Origin: Planctomycetota bacterium
GTDB lineage: Bacteria > Planctomycetota > Phycisphaerae > Sedimentisphaerales > Anaerobacaceae
Length of the DNA stretch: 64,000 nucleotides
Assembly: GCA_030605475.1 (NCBI GenBank)
Contig: JAUWIG010000011.1
Coordinates: forward strand, 87,298 to 151,297
Direction: 5' to 3'
Shown here: positions 32,284 through 40,704 of the stretch, piece by piece
Layout: each line of letters begins with the position of its first letter
Position numbering within the stretch: position 1 is the stretch's first letter
Notes under the pieces: model-generated
Seen by the model: the letters and a program-made list of their open reading frames with translations, nothing else
Databases searched by the model: none
Told to the model about the DNA's origin: nothing
Program-made: the position numbers and the translations under genes

Positions 32284-33312
32284 ATGCCAAGAGGAGGCGC
32301 ACATTTTTCTTCCGAGGAGCTGGCTCGGGTCCTCAGTTATTACGACATTGGCGTAATTCATCAGGTAACACCTTTGTCTGCGGGAAATAAGCGTGCGCCG
32401 AAGATGGTGATTATATCAGAGCAGGGTAAATTCTTCTTGAAGCGCCGGCCCAAGGGCAAAGACGACTTCTACCGCGTCGCCTTTGGCCACTCCGTCCAGA
32501 CTCACCTGGAGAAAAAATCTTTTCCGGTCACCTCTCTTGTGACCACCCGCGACGAGAATAATACAATCCTGCAGTTGAACAATCACATTTACGAATTTTT
32601 CAAGTTCGCTGCCGGCCTTCGCTACGACGGCTCGGCTGAAGCTACTATTGATGCAGGCCGCAAACTGGCAAAATTTCACCGGCATTTAGCTGATTTTGCC
32701 TGCCAGTGGAAGCCGTTAAAAGGCAGTTTCCATGATTCCACAACCGTCCGCAGGCATCTCAAAACGGTCGGAGCTGACAAAATGGCCGGCCCGGACAAAA
32801 AATTACAGGCCACTGCAGAGGCGATAATCATTCTTTATAACGGCTCCAGTGTTCATGTAAGTGAGCTTGGATTCGACTCCTGGGCCGAGCAGGTTGTGCA
32901 CGGCGATTGGCATCCCGGAAATATGCTCTTTTCCGATAACAAGCTCACTGCCGTTCTTGACTTTGATTCGGTAAAGATTGCGCCGGCTGTTACCGACCTC
33001 GCCAACGGAATGCTGCAGTTTTCGATTGTCGGCGACCGTCCAAACCCCGCCGATTGGCCCGGTTATCTCGACCAGGCCAAGCTCGTTCAGTTCTTAAATG
33101 GTTATCGCGAAGAGATAAAACTCAAAGCCAATGAGCTAAATTCCCTGCTCGATTTAATGATTGAGACGATGATAGCCGAGGCGGTGCTGCCGGTAGCCGC
33201 GACCGGCTTTTTCGGCAACCTCTCCGGCCTGGATTTCCTAAAAATGATTCGCCGAAAGTCAGAATGGCTCGACAAAAACCGCAAAAAACTGACTCAGGCG
33301 ATTGGGGCGTGA
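32284..33312 (+). CDS. Phosphotransferase of the APH/choline-kinase-like family
   Basis: The 342-aa protein has the APH-family catalytic motif VVHGDWHPGNMLF and the metal-binding LTAVLDFDSVKIAPAVTDLANG. The N-terminal lobe includes KFFLKRRPKG, with a likely ATP-contacting lysine. It resembles small-molecule kinases such as homoserine/spore-coat-type kinases; the substrate is not evident. It lies 77 bp after the Ser/Thr kinase on the same strand. A GC-rich hairpin (GCCGGCCCTGCCGGC, 33404-33418) follows the gene about 90 bp later, with its T-run on the opposite strand. Confidence 0.82.
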   Translation: MPRGGAHFSSEELARVLSYYDIGVIHQVTPLSAGNKRAPKMVIISEQGKFFLKRRPKGKDDFYRVAFGHSVQTHLEKKSFPVTSLVTTRDENNTILQLNNHIYEFFKFAAGLRYDGSAEATIDAGRKLAKFHRHLADFACQWKPLKGSFHDSTTVRRHLKTVGADKMAGPDKKLQATAEAIIILYNGSSVHVSELGFDSWAEQVVHGDWHPGNMLFSDNKLTAVLDFDSVKIAPAVTDLANGMLQFSIVGDRPNPADWPGYLDQAKLVQFLNGYREEIKLKANELNSLLDLMIETMIAEAVLPVAATGFFGNLSGLDFLKMIRRKSEWLDKNRKKLTQAIGA

Positions 33313-33583
33313 CCCGTGAATCACAGTGCATAAGGGCATCATCCCGACCGTTATTTTTCCTGTTTGTCATCCCGACCGTAGTGGAGGGAACTATTAAATT
33401 AAAAGCCGGCCCTGCCGGCCTCAAATGGCTATATACTGAATACTAACGACTAACGACTAATTTGCCCCTTGCCTTTTCACTTCTTTTGTGTTATTTTCTG
33501 TGCCTAAAGGCGTAATAAGGATACGAAGTTGTTTGGCGGGTTATACAGACTGTATAATCATTGTTCGAATGGGAGAATAGACC

Positions 33584-33691
33584 ATGACCGAGTTAAATGA
33601 AGAAAGGATGCTGGAACTGATCTCCGGTGAGGAATCCGAATCAGTCGAGTTCAAGACGGCCATCTGCCTTAAGGCGCGAAAGGGACATTGA
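33584..33691 (+). pseudogene. Truncated AlbA_2-like (Schlafen/AAA_4) N-terminal fragment
   Basis: A 35-codon frame starts at ATG 33584 (GGGAG upstream): MTELNEERMLELISGEES, then ESVEFKTAICLKARKGH and stop at 33689-33691. The 'E-S-x-x-V-E-F-K' pattern is the beginning of AlbA_2 (AAA_4) domains of putative transcriptional regulators and defence proteins. The frame stops there and the remaining domain is missing. The stop is followed at once by the start of the zinc-ribbon gene (2 bp), so the fragment may still serve as a leader peptide. Remnant status is inference. Confidence 0.55.
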
Positions 33692-33693
33692 CG

Positions 33694-34569
33694 ATGGCAT
33701 CACCAGTCCTAAGCTCTCAGGATACCTGCTCCGTATGTGGTGCTCCTCTCGAAGCCACTATGCGGCACTGTCCCACATGCAGGACCGACGCCGGTGCCCC
33801 GAATGTTCGGCGCTGCCGCACCGATGAGAATCTGAAAGCCCTGGCTGCAAGGTTTGATGATGCACAAGCCAGAGCTTCTGCAAGCGGCTGTGCGAAGGAG
33901 TTCAGCGATTTAGCTGATATGGTAGAGAACAAATCTGGTGTTGTAGTCGCTATGCCAGCACAGGTGGCGATGGCACTATTCCAGGACCCCAACTCGTTAT
34001 ACACGAACTACGAACAGTTGGTAGGTGCCAACGTGCGAAAGCCTGCAGATTTCGACAATGATCGGCAGCGATGCGGAACGGTGGGAGTACTGTTCGGAAG
34101 CTATGCGAAACACATAGCGTATGGTGCATTGTCCCTGACAGAGGAAGGTTCACCCACTTATGGTGACGTCCACTGTCGATTGCGCTCTGTCACTATTGAT
34201 AAGCGCACTTCTTTCCTTGTAACGAATAGTTACAGATTCGTCCGGGATTATAGCATCGTTGCTGGGGACAAGTTACCGGCTGGTTACATGGCATGCTGGA
34301 ATCACCGGCACAGTCTTGTTCTTGCGAAACTGGCGGACCGACTTTCAACTGGACAGACCGAATCTGATTGGCTGGTGCTCCTCATTCAGTCGGACGGCAA
34401 GGATCGACAGAATGATGATTTCGTTGAAGCTCAAATTTATGAGGGTTTCGATAGAAACGCTATCGAGTCTATGGTAGCAACCACCGGTAAGATCTTGAAA
34501 AAAGCTGATAAAATGTTCTTTAAATTAGCTATTTCCGAGTTCAAACGTCTTGGAGGGACAACGAAATGA
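33694..34569 (+). CDS. Zinc-ribbon protein of unknown function, first of a coupled pair
   Basis: The 291-aa protein has one zinc ribbon at the N-terminus (C12-x2-C15, C26-x2-C29). The rest has no motif I know: a DDAQARASASGCAKEFSDLADMVE helix, a beta-rich block with GVLFGSYAKHIAYGALSL, and a C-terminal EGFDRNAIESMVATTGKILKKADKMFF helix. ATG 33694 was chosen; a TTG two codons earlier is possible. The stop overlaps the next gene's start (ATGA at 34566-34569). No membrane segment was seen. It may recruit or scaffold for the TPR partner (inference). Confidence 0.68.
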   Translation: MASPVLSSQDTCSVCGAPLEATMRHCPTCRTDAGAPNVRRCRTDENLKALAARFDDAQARASASGCAKEFSDLADMVENKSGVVVAMPAQVAMALFQDPNSLYTNYEQLVGANVRKPADFDNDRQRCGTVGVLFGSYAKHIAYGALSLTEEGSPTYGDVHCRLRSVTIDKRTSFLVTNSYRFVRDYSIVAGDKLPAGYMACWNHRHSLVLAKLADRLSTGQTESDWLVLLIQSDGKDRQNDDFVEAQIYEGFDRNAIESMVATTGKILKKADKMFFKLAISEFKRLGGTTK

Positions 34570-36659
34570 TTGGGATCTCGTCAAGAAGCGCGGGAGTTCT
34601 TCTTCTTCCCAAATCAGGAACAGACGAGTACTCCGTTCTCGATGTAGTCGGGGGGGAGGAGCAAGACCCGGTTGAGGCCAAGTACCTCTATTCAGCCGTG
34701 CAGGACTGGGAGGAGATCGGGGGTCCCGATGCCGACTCTCTTCTGAAAACAGCTTCTCGTGAATATTGGCTCGCCCAGACTGTTTCCCTTCTTCGATTGG
34801 CAATCGGCGGGCTTGAAGAATCCCTTGAGAAGGAAGTTTTGGAACATGTTGAGGAGCTCCTCGGCTCCCGTGTGTCTTCTGAGACAGTCCTTGATCGCCT
34901 CCTCGTCGCACCCTTGGCCGTTCCAGGTTCTTGTGTCGCCCTTGCTAAGTCTGCTCTGAGTGACGGTTTCTCGGCAGTAGCATCTATTCTTGACGAGTTG
35001 GCGGAGTTGCAGCCACTGCTCCATAGATTGACCGACCTCTGGCTGTCTCTGGCGGAAATAGCGTTTAGCCAATTCTCAGAGTCGAAGGAAAGGATCTGGG
35101 CAACAGTGGTGGAGAAGTGCGGGATAAAGCAACTCCTCAAAGCTGGCAGCAGACATGATTTCATAACTAAATGGAATCTTCTGGTGTTCCACTTCCCCAC
35201 ACCTCAGTCTCGGTCTGGAGTAAGTATACTAGGAAAAGAACTCTCACGTCGATTATTCCCCAGTGAAGCACAAGAGGAGATAATGATTGGCACTGTGCTG
35301 GAAGAGGGCGAACCTGAGCCGCGTTATCAGATAGAGCGCGTGATAAAAGATCACGAAGTTTTCGAGAGCGTGAAAAAGCAAATTGCCGCCATCGCACAGG
35401 CTGTTTCTGAAGGCCGCGACGCGAGAGCAAGGAAGTTTCTCAGAGAACTCATCCAAGAACAGACTTTATCCTCGAGCGGAGAGAGTTATGCGGTGAAGTC
35501 GCTATGCAACATAGCCAAACGTTGTGCTGATATGTTCAGAATCGATTTCGAGGTCGTTTGTCTCGACAAGGCCCTCCAGTTAGACCCCTTAGACGCGTGG
35601 ACTCTTGTCCAGTACGGGGACCACCTAAAACGGGTGGAGAACTACGACGGCGCACTGGGGGCTTTTGAAAAAGCAGAAAATTTGGGAGAAAGCGTCGTCG
35701 CAAAATCATCTGTAGCAGACGTGTATTCCCAGCAAGGTGACTATGCAAGGGCCATTCTTACCTATGAAGCCATACCGAACTTCCACGACTACCCCGAGGT
35801 ACTCACTGCGATTGCGGATAATCTCCGAAAAAGGGGACGTATGAAAGATGCCCAGGAAGCCTACCGGGAGTTGATCTATCTTGCAGAGCAAGGACTGCCT
35901 GAATTCGTCGGGAGCGAGATTCGGGCTCAAGCAGGCATAGCAGAGATAGCGAAGAGACAAGGAAAACTCGAGGATGCATTGCAAACCTACTATGGAATCC
36001 TAGCGCGACAAGACATAGGCGATCGAGACAGACTCATCTACAAACTAGGGCTGTGCAATGTTCTTAAGCTCATGGAGAAATTCGACGATGCGTATGCGGT
36101 CGTGGACGAAGTCATCCAGCAGTACCCCTTCGTAATGGAAGCCCGATTCATCCGGGGATCGATTCTCGGCTTGGTTGGTCGGGAACTGGAAGGACTGAAG
36201 GACTTACCCGAAAGCAGCGTTTCTCGTTCTTGGCGAGAATGGTTGCGGCGTTATTATCGTGGTCTTCTCCTTTTGAAACTCAAAAGGTTTGGAGATGCGA
36301 AGAAGAACCTTGTAGAAGAACTCCCCAAAGCCATCGCTTCTGGGGAAGAGAAAGCTATTCTCCGTATGGCGGCCGCACTATGGTTCCTCAGAGAGGACGA
36401 GACTTTCGAAGCGGATGGGATTCTGTCAGAGATCCCCGACATGCATGACTGCCACGCACAGTATCTGTCTTTGGTCTTGAAACTACACTCGGCAACGCGG
36501 AAAAAAGACCTCGCCACAATGGATTCATTGAGGAAGCGGATCGCTGGGCTCCAAGTTGTGGATGCGGGATTGGAGAAAGCCGTTGTGGCACTTGGCGAGA
36601 GGAATTTCTCTCTTGCCTTAACCTACGAGACGGACGCTCTCCTTAAACTAGCCGCATAG
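34566..36659 (+). CDS. TPR-repeat protein of unknown function, second of a coupled pair
   Basis: The 697-aa protein has no signal peptide and no evident enzyme domain at the N-terminus (about 1-250, helical; opens MIGISSRSAGVLLLPKSG). From about 320 to 620 it contains tetratricopeptide-like helices: DAWTLVQYGDHLKRVENYDGALGAFEKAENLG, VADVYSQQGDYARAILTYEAI, RKRGRMKDAQEAYRELI and KRQGKLEDALQTYYGIL (successive units). The start is ATG 34566, overlapping the upstream stop by ATGA, so the two proteins should be made together in fixed ratio. A clear terminator follows at 36776. It resembles the regulator/scaffold partners of two-gene accessory modules, but I do not recognise the system. Confidence 0.72.
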   Translation: MIGISSRSAGVLLLPKSGTDEYSVLDVVGGEEQDPVEAKYLYSAVQDWEEIGGPDADSLLKTASREYWLAQTVSLLRLAIGGLEESLEKEVLEHVEELLGSRVSSETVLDRLLVAPLAVPGSCVALAKSALSDGFSAVASILDELAELQPLLHRLTDLWLSLAEIAFSQFSESKERIWATVVEKCGIKQLLKAGSRHDFITKWNLLVFHFPTPQSRSGVSILGKELSRRLFPSEAQEEIMIGTVLEEGEPEPRYQIERVIKDHEVFESVKKQIAAIAQAVSEGRDARARKFLRELIQEQTLSSSGESYAVKSLCNIAKRCADMFRIDFEVVCLDKALQLDPLDAWTLVQYGDHLKRVENYDGALGAFEKAENLGESVVAKSSVADVYSQQGDYARAILTYEAIPNFHDYPEVLTAIADNLRKRGRMKDAQEAYRELIYLAEQGLPEFVGSEIRAQAGIAEIAKRQGKLEDALQTYYGILARQDIGDRDRLIYKLGLCNVLKLMEKFDDAYAVVDEVIQQYPFVMEARFIRGSILGLVGRELEGLKDLPESSVSRSWREWLRRYYRGLLLLKLKRFGDAKKNLVEELPKAIASGEEKAILRMAAALWFLREDETFEADGILSEIPDMHDCHAQYLSLVLKLHSATRKKDLATMDSLRKRIAGLQVVDAGLEKAVVALGERNFSLALTYETDALLKLAA

Positions 36660-36700
36660 TTCACATTCACAGATTTCGGATTTTTGGGACAGGTGGGGTA

Positions 36701-36756
36701 ACTCCGCCCAGAGGACCCCTGCCTAAGAATTGCAGGGACAGGCGGGGCTAAACATA
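36701..36756 (+). repeat. Palindromic repeat after the TPR gene
   Basis: CCCCTGCCTAAGAATTGCAGGG and GGGGTAACTCCGCCC / AGGCGGGGCTAAAC form nested complementary blocks. The GGCGGGGCTAAACAT end also occurs after the EF-G-like gene (38647-38661). Confidence 0.6.
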
Positions 36757-36775
36757 ACGGCATAAATCACCAGAG

Positions 36776-36809
36776 CGGCCAAAAAAAATGCTTTTTTGGC
36801 CGTTTTTTT
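36776..36809 (+). terminator. Rho-independent terminator after the zinc-ribbon/TPR pair
   Basis: CGGCCAAAAAAAA-TG-CTTTTTTGGCCG is a long stem with a T7 tail (36803-36809). It lies about 120 bp after the TPR stop and just before the promoter-like start of element copy B. Confidence 0.8.
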
Positions 36810-36810
36810 G

Positions 36811-36839
36811 TTGACTTTTGTTTGAAAATCTGTTAAAAT
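36811..36839 (+). promoter_or_regulatory. Sigma70-like promoter within the repeated element
   Basis: TTGACT (36811-36816), 17 bp, TAAAAT (36834-36839). The sequence is duplicated in copy A on the minus strand (6210-6182) with one base changed. It lies about 170 bp before the 202-aa ORF. Confidence 0.55.
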
Positions 36840-37010
36840 ACCAGCATGTTTACCGCTAAGCAAACATAACCTGTCCTGAGCCTGTCGAAGGGACCCGCCA
36901 GTAGGCGCCAGATATAGCGGAGAACCGCACGAAAAGGCCCACCAGCCCAGTCAAATCCAATTTTTCGTGAATAAAACTAACGACTAAATACTAAAGACTA
37001 AGGACTAATC

Positions 37011-37619
37011 ATGACTACCGAAGCACAAACTTGCGCCAACCGCCGTAACGCACAAAAATCGACAGGCCCACGCACCAGCGAAGGCAAGGCCGCCATCTCA
37101 CAAAACGCCGTCAAACACGGCCTCTTGGCCCGCCACGACGTAATCAGCTCAGAAAGCCAGGCTGACTTCGACCTCTACCGCCGGCAGTTGCTCGCCGAGC
37201 TGGCCCCCGTCAGCCCAATGGAATCTATGCTCGCAGAACGCATTGTTACTCTCTCCTGGCGGCTAAAACGAGTTGGACGAATCCAGAACCAGGCCATCGA
37301 CGCCCTGAACGCACGTAATACCTCCAGCCCACTAACAAAACTCACCCAATCCCTGTCTTTCAATATCGCCGGCAAATCGCTAAGCAATGCGGGCGGCTTT
37401 AACGGCGAACTAACTCTCGGCCGTTTGGCCATAAAGGACTTCTCAAATGCAAGGGTCCTCGACCGACTCTTAATGTATGAACGCCGAATAGAGCACAGTC
37501 TCTACAGAACGATACTCGAGCTTCAAAGACTCCACCTCATCAGAAAACTGGACACGGGATGTGAAATGCCAATAACCTTGGAGCGAAGAGGAAACCCCTT
37601 AGGGGAATTAACCAATTAA
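37011..37619 (+). CDS. 'NAQKSTGPRT' family protein carried by the repeated element
   Basis: The 202-aa protein begins with NRRNAQKSTGPRTSEGKAAISQNAVKHGLLA, the hallmark of a protein family common in planctomycetes and some acidobacteria and often present in many copies per genome (recalled, not searched). After it come SPMESMLAERIVTLSWRLKRVGRIQNQAID and a C-terminal RLLMYERRIEHSLYRTILELQRL helix. No enzyme motif is visible. The N-terminal part looks like a short DNA- or RNA-binding motif (inference). It is flanked on both sides by repeats shared with an ORF-less copy, so it may be the mobile or hitch-hiking gene of that element. Confidence 0.75.
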   Translation: MTTEAQTCANRRNAQKSTGPRTSEGKAAISQNAVKHGLLARHDVISSESQADFDLYRRQLLAELAPVSPMESMLAERIVTLSWRLKRVGRIQNQAIDALNARNTSSPLTKLTQSLSFNIAGKSLSNAGGFNGELTLGRLAIKDFSNARVLDRLLMYERRIEHSLYRTILELQRLHLIRKLDTGCEMPITLERRGNPLGELTN

Positions 37620-37784
37620 CCATTTAACCACTCAACCAATTATAACAATTTATGCAAAACAAACCCAATTTGCTGGATGCTCAAATGAACGCAAGTTCTT
37701 TTATAACAAGGTATTATAACAATGAACAACGAACAATGAACAATGAACGATTATGCAAAACAAACCCAATCAAACCCAACCCGT

Positions 37785-37906
37785 CCTGAGCGCAGTCGAA
37801 GGACCTGTAGTGAGCTTGCCTGCCCTGAGCTTGCCTGTGGTGAGCTTGCCTGCACTGAGCTTAGTCGAAGTGTCGAACCAGTCGAAGGGGTCGAACCTAT
37901 TTCAAA
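37785..37906 (+). repeat. Tandem GAGCTTGCCTG repeat cluster
   Basis: GTCCTGAGCGCAGTCGAAGG is followed by four units containing GAGCTTGCCTG or GAGCTTAGTCG with 15-bp periodicity, then GTCGAAGTGTCGAACC and GTCGAAGGGGTCGAACC. It is an amplified version of the TCCTGAGC/TCGAAGG interspersed repeat. The frame crossing it on the plus strand is not a gene. Confidence 0.75.
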
Positions 37907-37942
37907 AGGGATTACGGGACTGACGGTGGAGCATTCAATCTT

Positions 37943-38377
37943 CTATCTTATTTTCTTCTCGGCCAGCGCTTTGGCCTGGCCAGGATTACTTTTGCCCCTT
38001 AGCTTTAGGATATGTCTCAGGCTGTCTCTTATGCTGATTATGCCAACCAGTTTTTTATTTGATGTGATGGGGACTCTTCTAAAAATATTCCTCATCAAAA
38101 AATCGCAAATATCCGTAAAACTTTCTTCTTCATCGAAGCGAATTGCGGGTTGTGTCATAAAGTCGCTCACTGTTTTATTTTCAGCGTCCTGCCTTTCACG
38201 GAACAATCTGAGCAGGTCCTTTTCTGAAACGAGCCCAACCAGAGTCATATCGTCATCGACCACAGGCATGCCGGATATGCCATGCTCCACAGCAAGCTGC
38301 ACGGCCTCATAAACAGGTGTGTCTTCTTTTACGCTGATTATATTTTCTTTGGTCATAATGTCTTTTGCCCTGAACAT
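37943..38377 (-). CDS. CBS-domain pair protein
   Basis: The 144-aa protein consists of two CBS domains: AKDIMTKENIISVKEDTPVYEAVQLAVEHGISGMPVVDDDMTLVGLVSEKDLLRL and VSDFMTQPAIRFDEEESFTDICDFLMRNIFRRVPITSNKKLVGIISIRDSL (as blocks). Such stand-alone pairs bind adenosine nucleotides and regulate partner proteins. No partner is obvious. The gene lies beside the repeat cluster. The start ATG 38377 has AGGAGC 6 nt before it. Confidence 0.9.
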   Translation of the reverse strand: MFRAKDIMTKENIISVKEDTPVYEAVQLAVEHGISGMPVVDDDMTLVGLVSEKDLLRLFRERQDAENKTVSDFMTQPAIRFDEEESFTDICDFLMRNIFRRVPITSNKKLVGIISIRDSLRHILKLRGKSNPGQAKALAEKKIR

Positions 38378-38527
38378 GATATGCTCCTATCTGAATTTTT
38401 TGCTTATACAGGCCCAAAAAAGGGAATTTAAAAAAAAACGACTTCCCGCAATCTTATATTATCGAATATTATCGAAGGAAAATTATGAAAATTAACGGAT
38501 ATTTTGAATTTTTCTATATTTCTGCTA

Positions 38528-38557
38528 CCCGCTTTCGCGGGCACAGGTTTTGCAGGA
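38528..38557 (+). repeat. Intergenic copy of the hemB-type palindrome
   Basis: CCCGCTTTCGCGGG then ACAGGTTTTGCAGGA, nearly the same as 1936-1965 in hemB, with compensating changes in the stem. Confidence 0.75.
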
Positions 38558-38632
38558 ATGACAGGGAAGATAGGGTTTAGGGTATAGGGGGTAGTTTTAC
38601 TTTACCACTCCATTACTGTCGCGGCTCTGTAA

Positions 38633-38656
38633 AACCCCGGCCGGATGGCGGGGCTA
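38633..38656 (-). terminator. Terminator-like hairpin after the EF-G-like gene
   Basis: On the minus strand, AGCCCCGCCATCCGGCCGGGGTTTTAC has a GC-rich stem followed by TTTT, starting about 9 bp past the stop codon of the EF-G-like gene. Confidence 0.6.
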
Positions 38657-38664
38657 AACATTTT

Positions 38665-40704
38665 TTAATCGGATACCTTTTTCTTACTGTACTGTGCAAC
38701 AATAGATTGTTGGACGTTGGGTGGGACCAGCTCGTAATGGCTGAGTGTCATTGAGTAGCTGCCGCGTCCGCCGGTAACGCTTTTTAACTGGCTGTTATAC
38801 TGCGCAACCTCGGCTAAGGGCACCTGTGCTTTAATAACGATGAAATTGCCGGCCAGCATATCCTGTCCTAAGACCCTTCCTCGCTTTGAGGCCAAATCGC
38901 CGGTGATATCGCCCATATTCTCAGCGGGGACGGTAACCTCTATATTCACGATTGGCTCAAGCAGGACAGCTTTTGCTTTCTGAACAGCGTCAACAAATGC
39001 GCCCTTGCCCGCAGCGCGAAACGCTATTTCCTTTGAATCGACAGGGTGGTGCTTGCCATCATAGATAGAGACTCTTATATCCTGCATCGGAAAGCCTACG
39101 ACGATGCCGTTTTGCATCACTTCGTTAATGCCCTTGTGTACAGCCGGTTCATACTGGTTGGGAATTGAAGCGCCGAAGATGTCCCAGCTAAAGTCCAATG
39201 GCGGGTCGGAATTGCGTTCGGCCGGCTCGACCCGAAGGTAAACCTCGCCGAATTGCCCCGCGCCGCCGCTCTGCTTTTTGTGGCGGTAATGGCCCTCGGC
39301 CTTTGCGGTAATCGTTTCACGATAAGGAATCTTCGGCTCCTTGGTATTTACCGTCAGCTTAAAGCGTTTTTCCATTTTCTCGAGCACGACCCGCAAATGT
39401 AGGTCACCGAGGCCGCTGGCAACCAGTTCGTTTGTCTGCTGGTCCCGCGTGACCTTGAAGCAGGGGTCTTCTTCGCACAGTTTGTCAAGGGCGGAGCTGA
39501 TTTTCTGCTCGTCTCCCCTTGTGGCCGGCTCAAGTGCCAGAGAAAACATCGGCTCTGGCGCAGCCGGCATATCGAACTTCCCGACCCCGATTAAATCGGG
39601 GGCATCGTGAATGAGGTCTCCGATTTTGAGGTCTTCTGCTTTAGCTAAGGTTATAACGTCGCCGGCACTGCCAGTGTTGATTTCCTTGTTTTCGCCTCCC
39701 TGCGATTTTAAGATATGGCCCGGCCGAATACCTTTTTTCTCGTCGTTGCGCAGCAGATTAGTGTCCGACTTGATTGTGCCGCTGAAGATGCGGACGGTAG
39801 AATATTTCATATTTGATTTTGGGTCGAAGCCGACGCGAAAAACCAGTCCGGCCAGTGGACCGGCAGGGTCTGCTTTAAGCTCTCTTATGGTGTCACCGTC
39901 CTTGATTTTGGCTGCGTTGGCTTCGGTAGGTGACGGCGTGTATTTTGCGATAATATCCAGAAGCTCAGTTATGCCGATTTCTTTGCGGGCATTGGTAAAA
40001 ACGATGGGGATAATTGTTCCGGTTTTCAGGGCCTTTACGAACACGGAGGCTATTTTTTTGGTGGGGATTTCTTCGCCGCCGAGGTAGCTTTCCATAAGCT
40101 CGTCGTCAGCTTCAATGACGCTTTCGATTAGCTCAGTGTGGGCTGCGGCGACGTCCATCAGCGGCGAATCGCCGGTTTCGTTTTCGATGCAGTCGATGAC
40201 CGAGGCCTTGTCCGCAGCAGGGAGATTGGCACAGCGGCATTGCGAGCCGAAAGTTTCCTGAATATTTTTTATCAATCTGGGCAGGTCAATATTTTCAACA
40301 TCAATTTTATTCACGACGAAGACCTTCGGCAGATTAGCATCCGCAGCCAATTTGAACAGTTTGCGCGTATTGGTCTCTATACCGGCTGCTGCACCGACCA
40401 CGATTACTGCCGTCTCGGCGGCCGGTATTGCTTTTATAGCTGGGCCGATAAAGTCGGGATAGCCCGGCGTATCGATAATGTTAAGCAGTTTGCCGTTGTG
40501 TTCGGCATGGACCACTGCTGAGGCAATAGAATGCTGATGTTCTTTTTCCTCGTCGTAGTAGTCGCAGATGCTTGTTTTGTCGTCAACACTTCCGAGCCGG
40601 TTTGTCGCACCGGTTTTGTGCAGCATTGCCTCGGCCAGTGAGGTTTTGCCGCTTGAGCCGTGCCCTAAAAGAACAACGTTACGAATATCGCCGGTATCAG
40701 CCAC
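38665..40704 (-). CDS. EF-G-like translational GTPase (EF-G2 type)
   Basis: The 679-aa GTPase has P-loop LGHGSSGKTSL (canonical EF-G has AHIDAGKTT), IDTPGYPDF, NKIDVENID, and the EF-G domains III-V, including GDLHLRVVLEKMEKRF, QSGGAGQFGEVYLRVEP and GDITGDLASKRGRVLG. The altered P-loop matches the EF-G2/FusA2 subgroup, whose role in translation differs from that of EF-G and is unsettled. It stands alone between a CBS protein and a small ORF on the other strand. A terminator-like hairpin follows. Confidence 0.9.
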   Translation of the reverse strand: MADTGDIRNVVLLGHGSSGKTSLAEAMLHKTGATNRLGSVDDKTSICDYYDEEKEHQHSIASAVVHAEHNGKLLNIIDTPGYPDFIGPAIKAIPAAETAVIVVGAAAGIETNTRKLFKLAADANLPKVFVVNKIDVENIDLPRLIKNIQETFGSQCRCANLPAADKASVIDCIENETGDSPLMDVAAAHTELIESVIEADDELMESYLGGEEIPTKKIASVFVKALKTGTIIPIVFTNARKEIGITELLDIIAKYTPSPTEANAAKIKDGDTIRELKADPAGPLAGLVFRVGFDPKSNMKYSTVRIFSGTIKSDTNLLRNDEKKGIRPGHILKSQGGENKEINTGSAGDVITLAKAEDLKIGDLIHDAPDLIGVGKFDMPAAPEPMFSLALEPATRGDEQKISSALDKLCEEDPCFKVTRDQQTNELVASGLGDLHLRVVLEKMEKRFKLTVNTKEPKIPYRETITAKAEGHYRHKKQSGGAGQFGEVYLRVEPAERNSDPPLDFSWDIFGASIPNQYEPAVHKGINEVMQNGIVVGFPMQDIRVSIYDGKHHPVDSKEIAFRAAGKGAFVDAVQKAKAVLLEPIVNIEVTVPAENMGDITGDLASKRGRVLGQDMLAGNFIVIKAQVPLAEVAQYNSQLKSVTGGRGSYSMTLSHYELVPPNVQQSIVAQYSKKKVSD

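Larger units (their letters stand above)
36790..37779 (+). mobile_element. Repeated element with ORF (copy B)
   Basis: This is the second copy of the element found ORF-less at 5824-6230. Shared landmarks in the same order are a T-rich run, TTGACTTTTGTTTGAAAAT and TGTTAAAAT (36811-36839, 28 of 29 bases equal to copy A), ACTAACGACTAAATACT strings, AACCAATTAACC-like strings, and two ATGCAAAACAAACCCAAT copies (37652 and 37753) spaced 101 bp as in copy A. Here the middle holds the 202-aa gene. The right end is at AACCCAATCAAACCCAA. Ends and target duplications could not be proved, so its mobility is inferred from the two copies. Confidence 0.65.

Noticed and set aside
37785..37906. CRISPR array
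   Set aside because: The repeats have a period of about 15 bp without unique spacers, and no cas genes are present.
37743..38312. A 189-aa plus-strand frame over the tandem repeat and the CBS gene
   Set aside because: The first part is repeat translation and the rest is antisense to a clear CBS protein.
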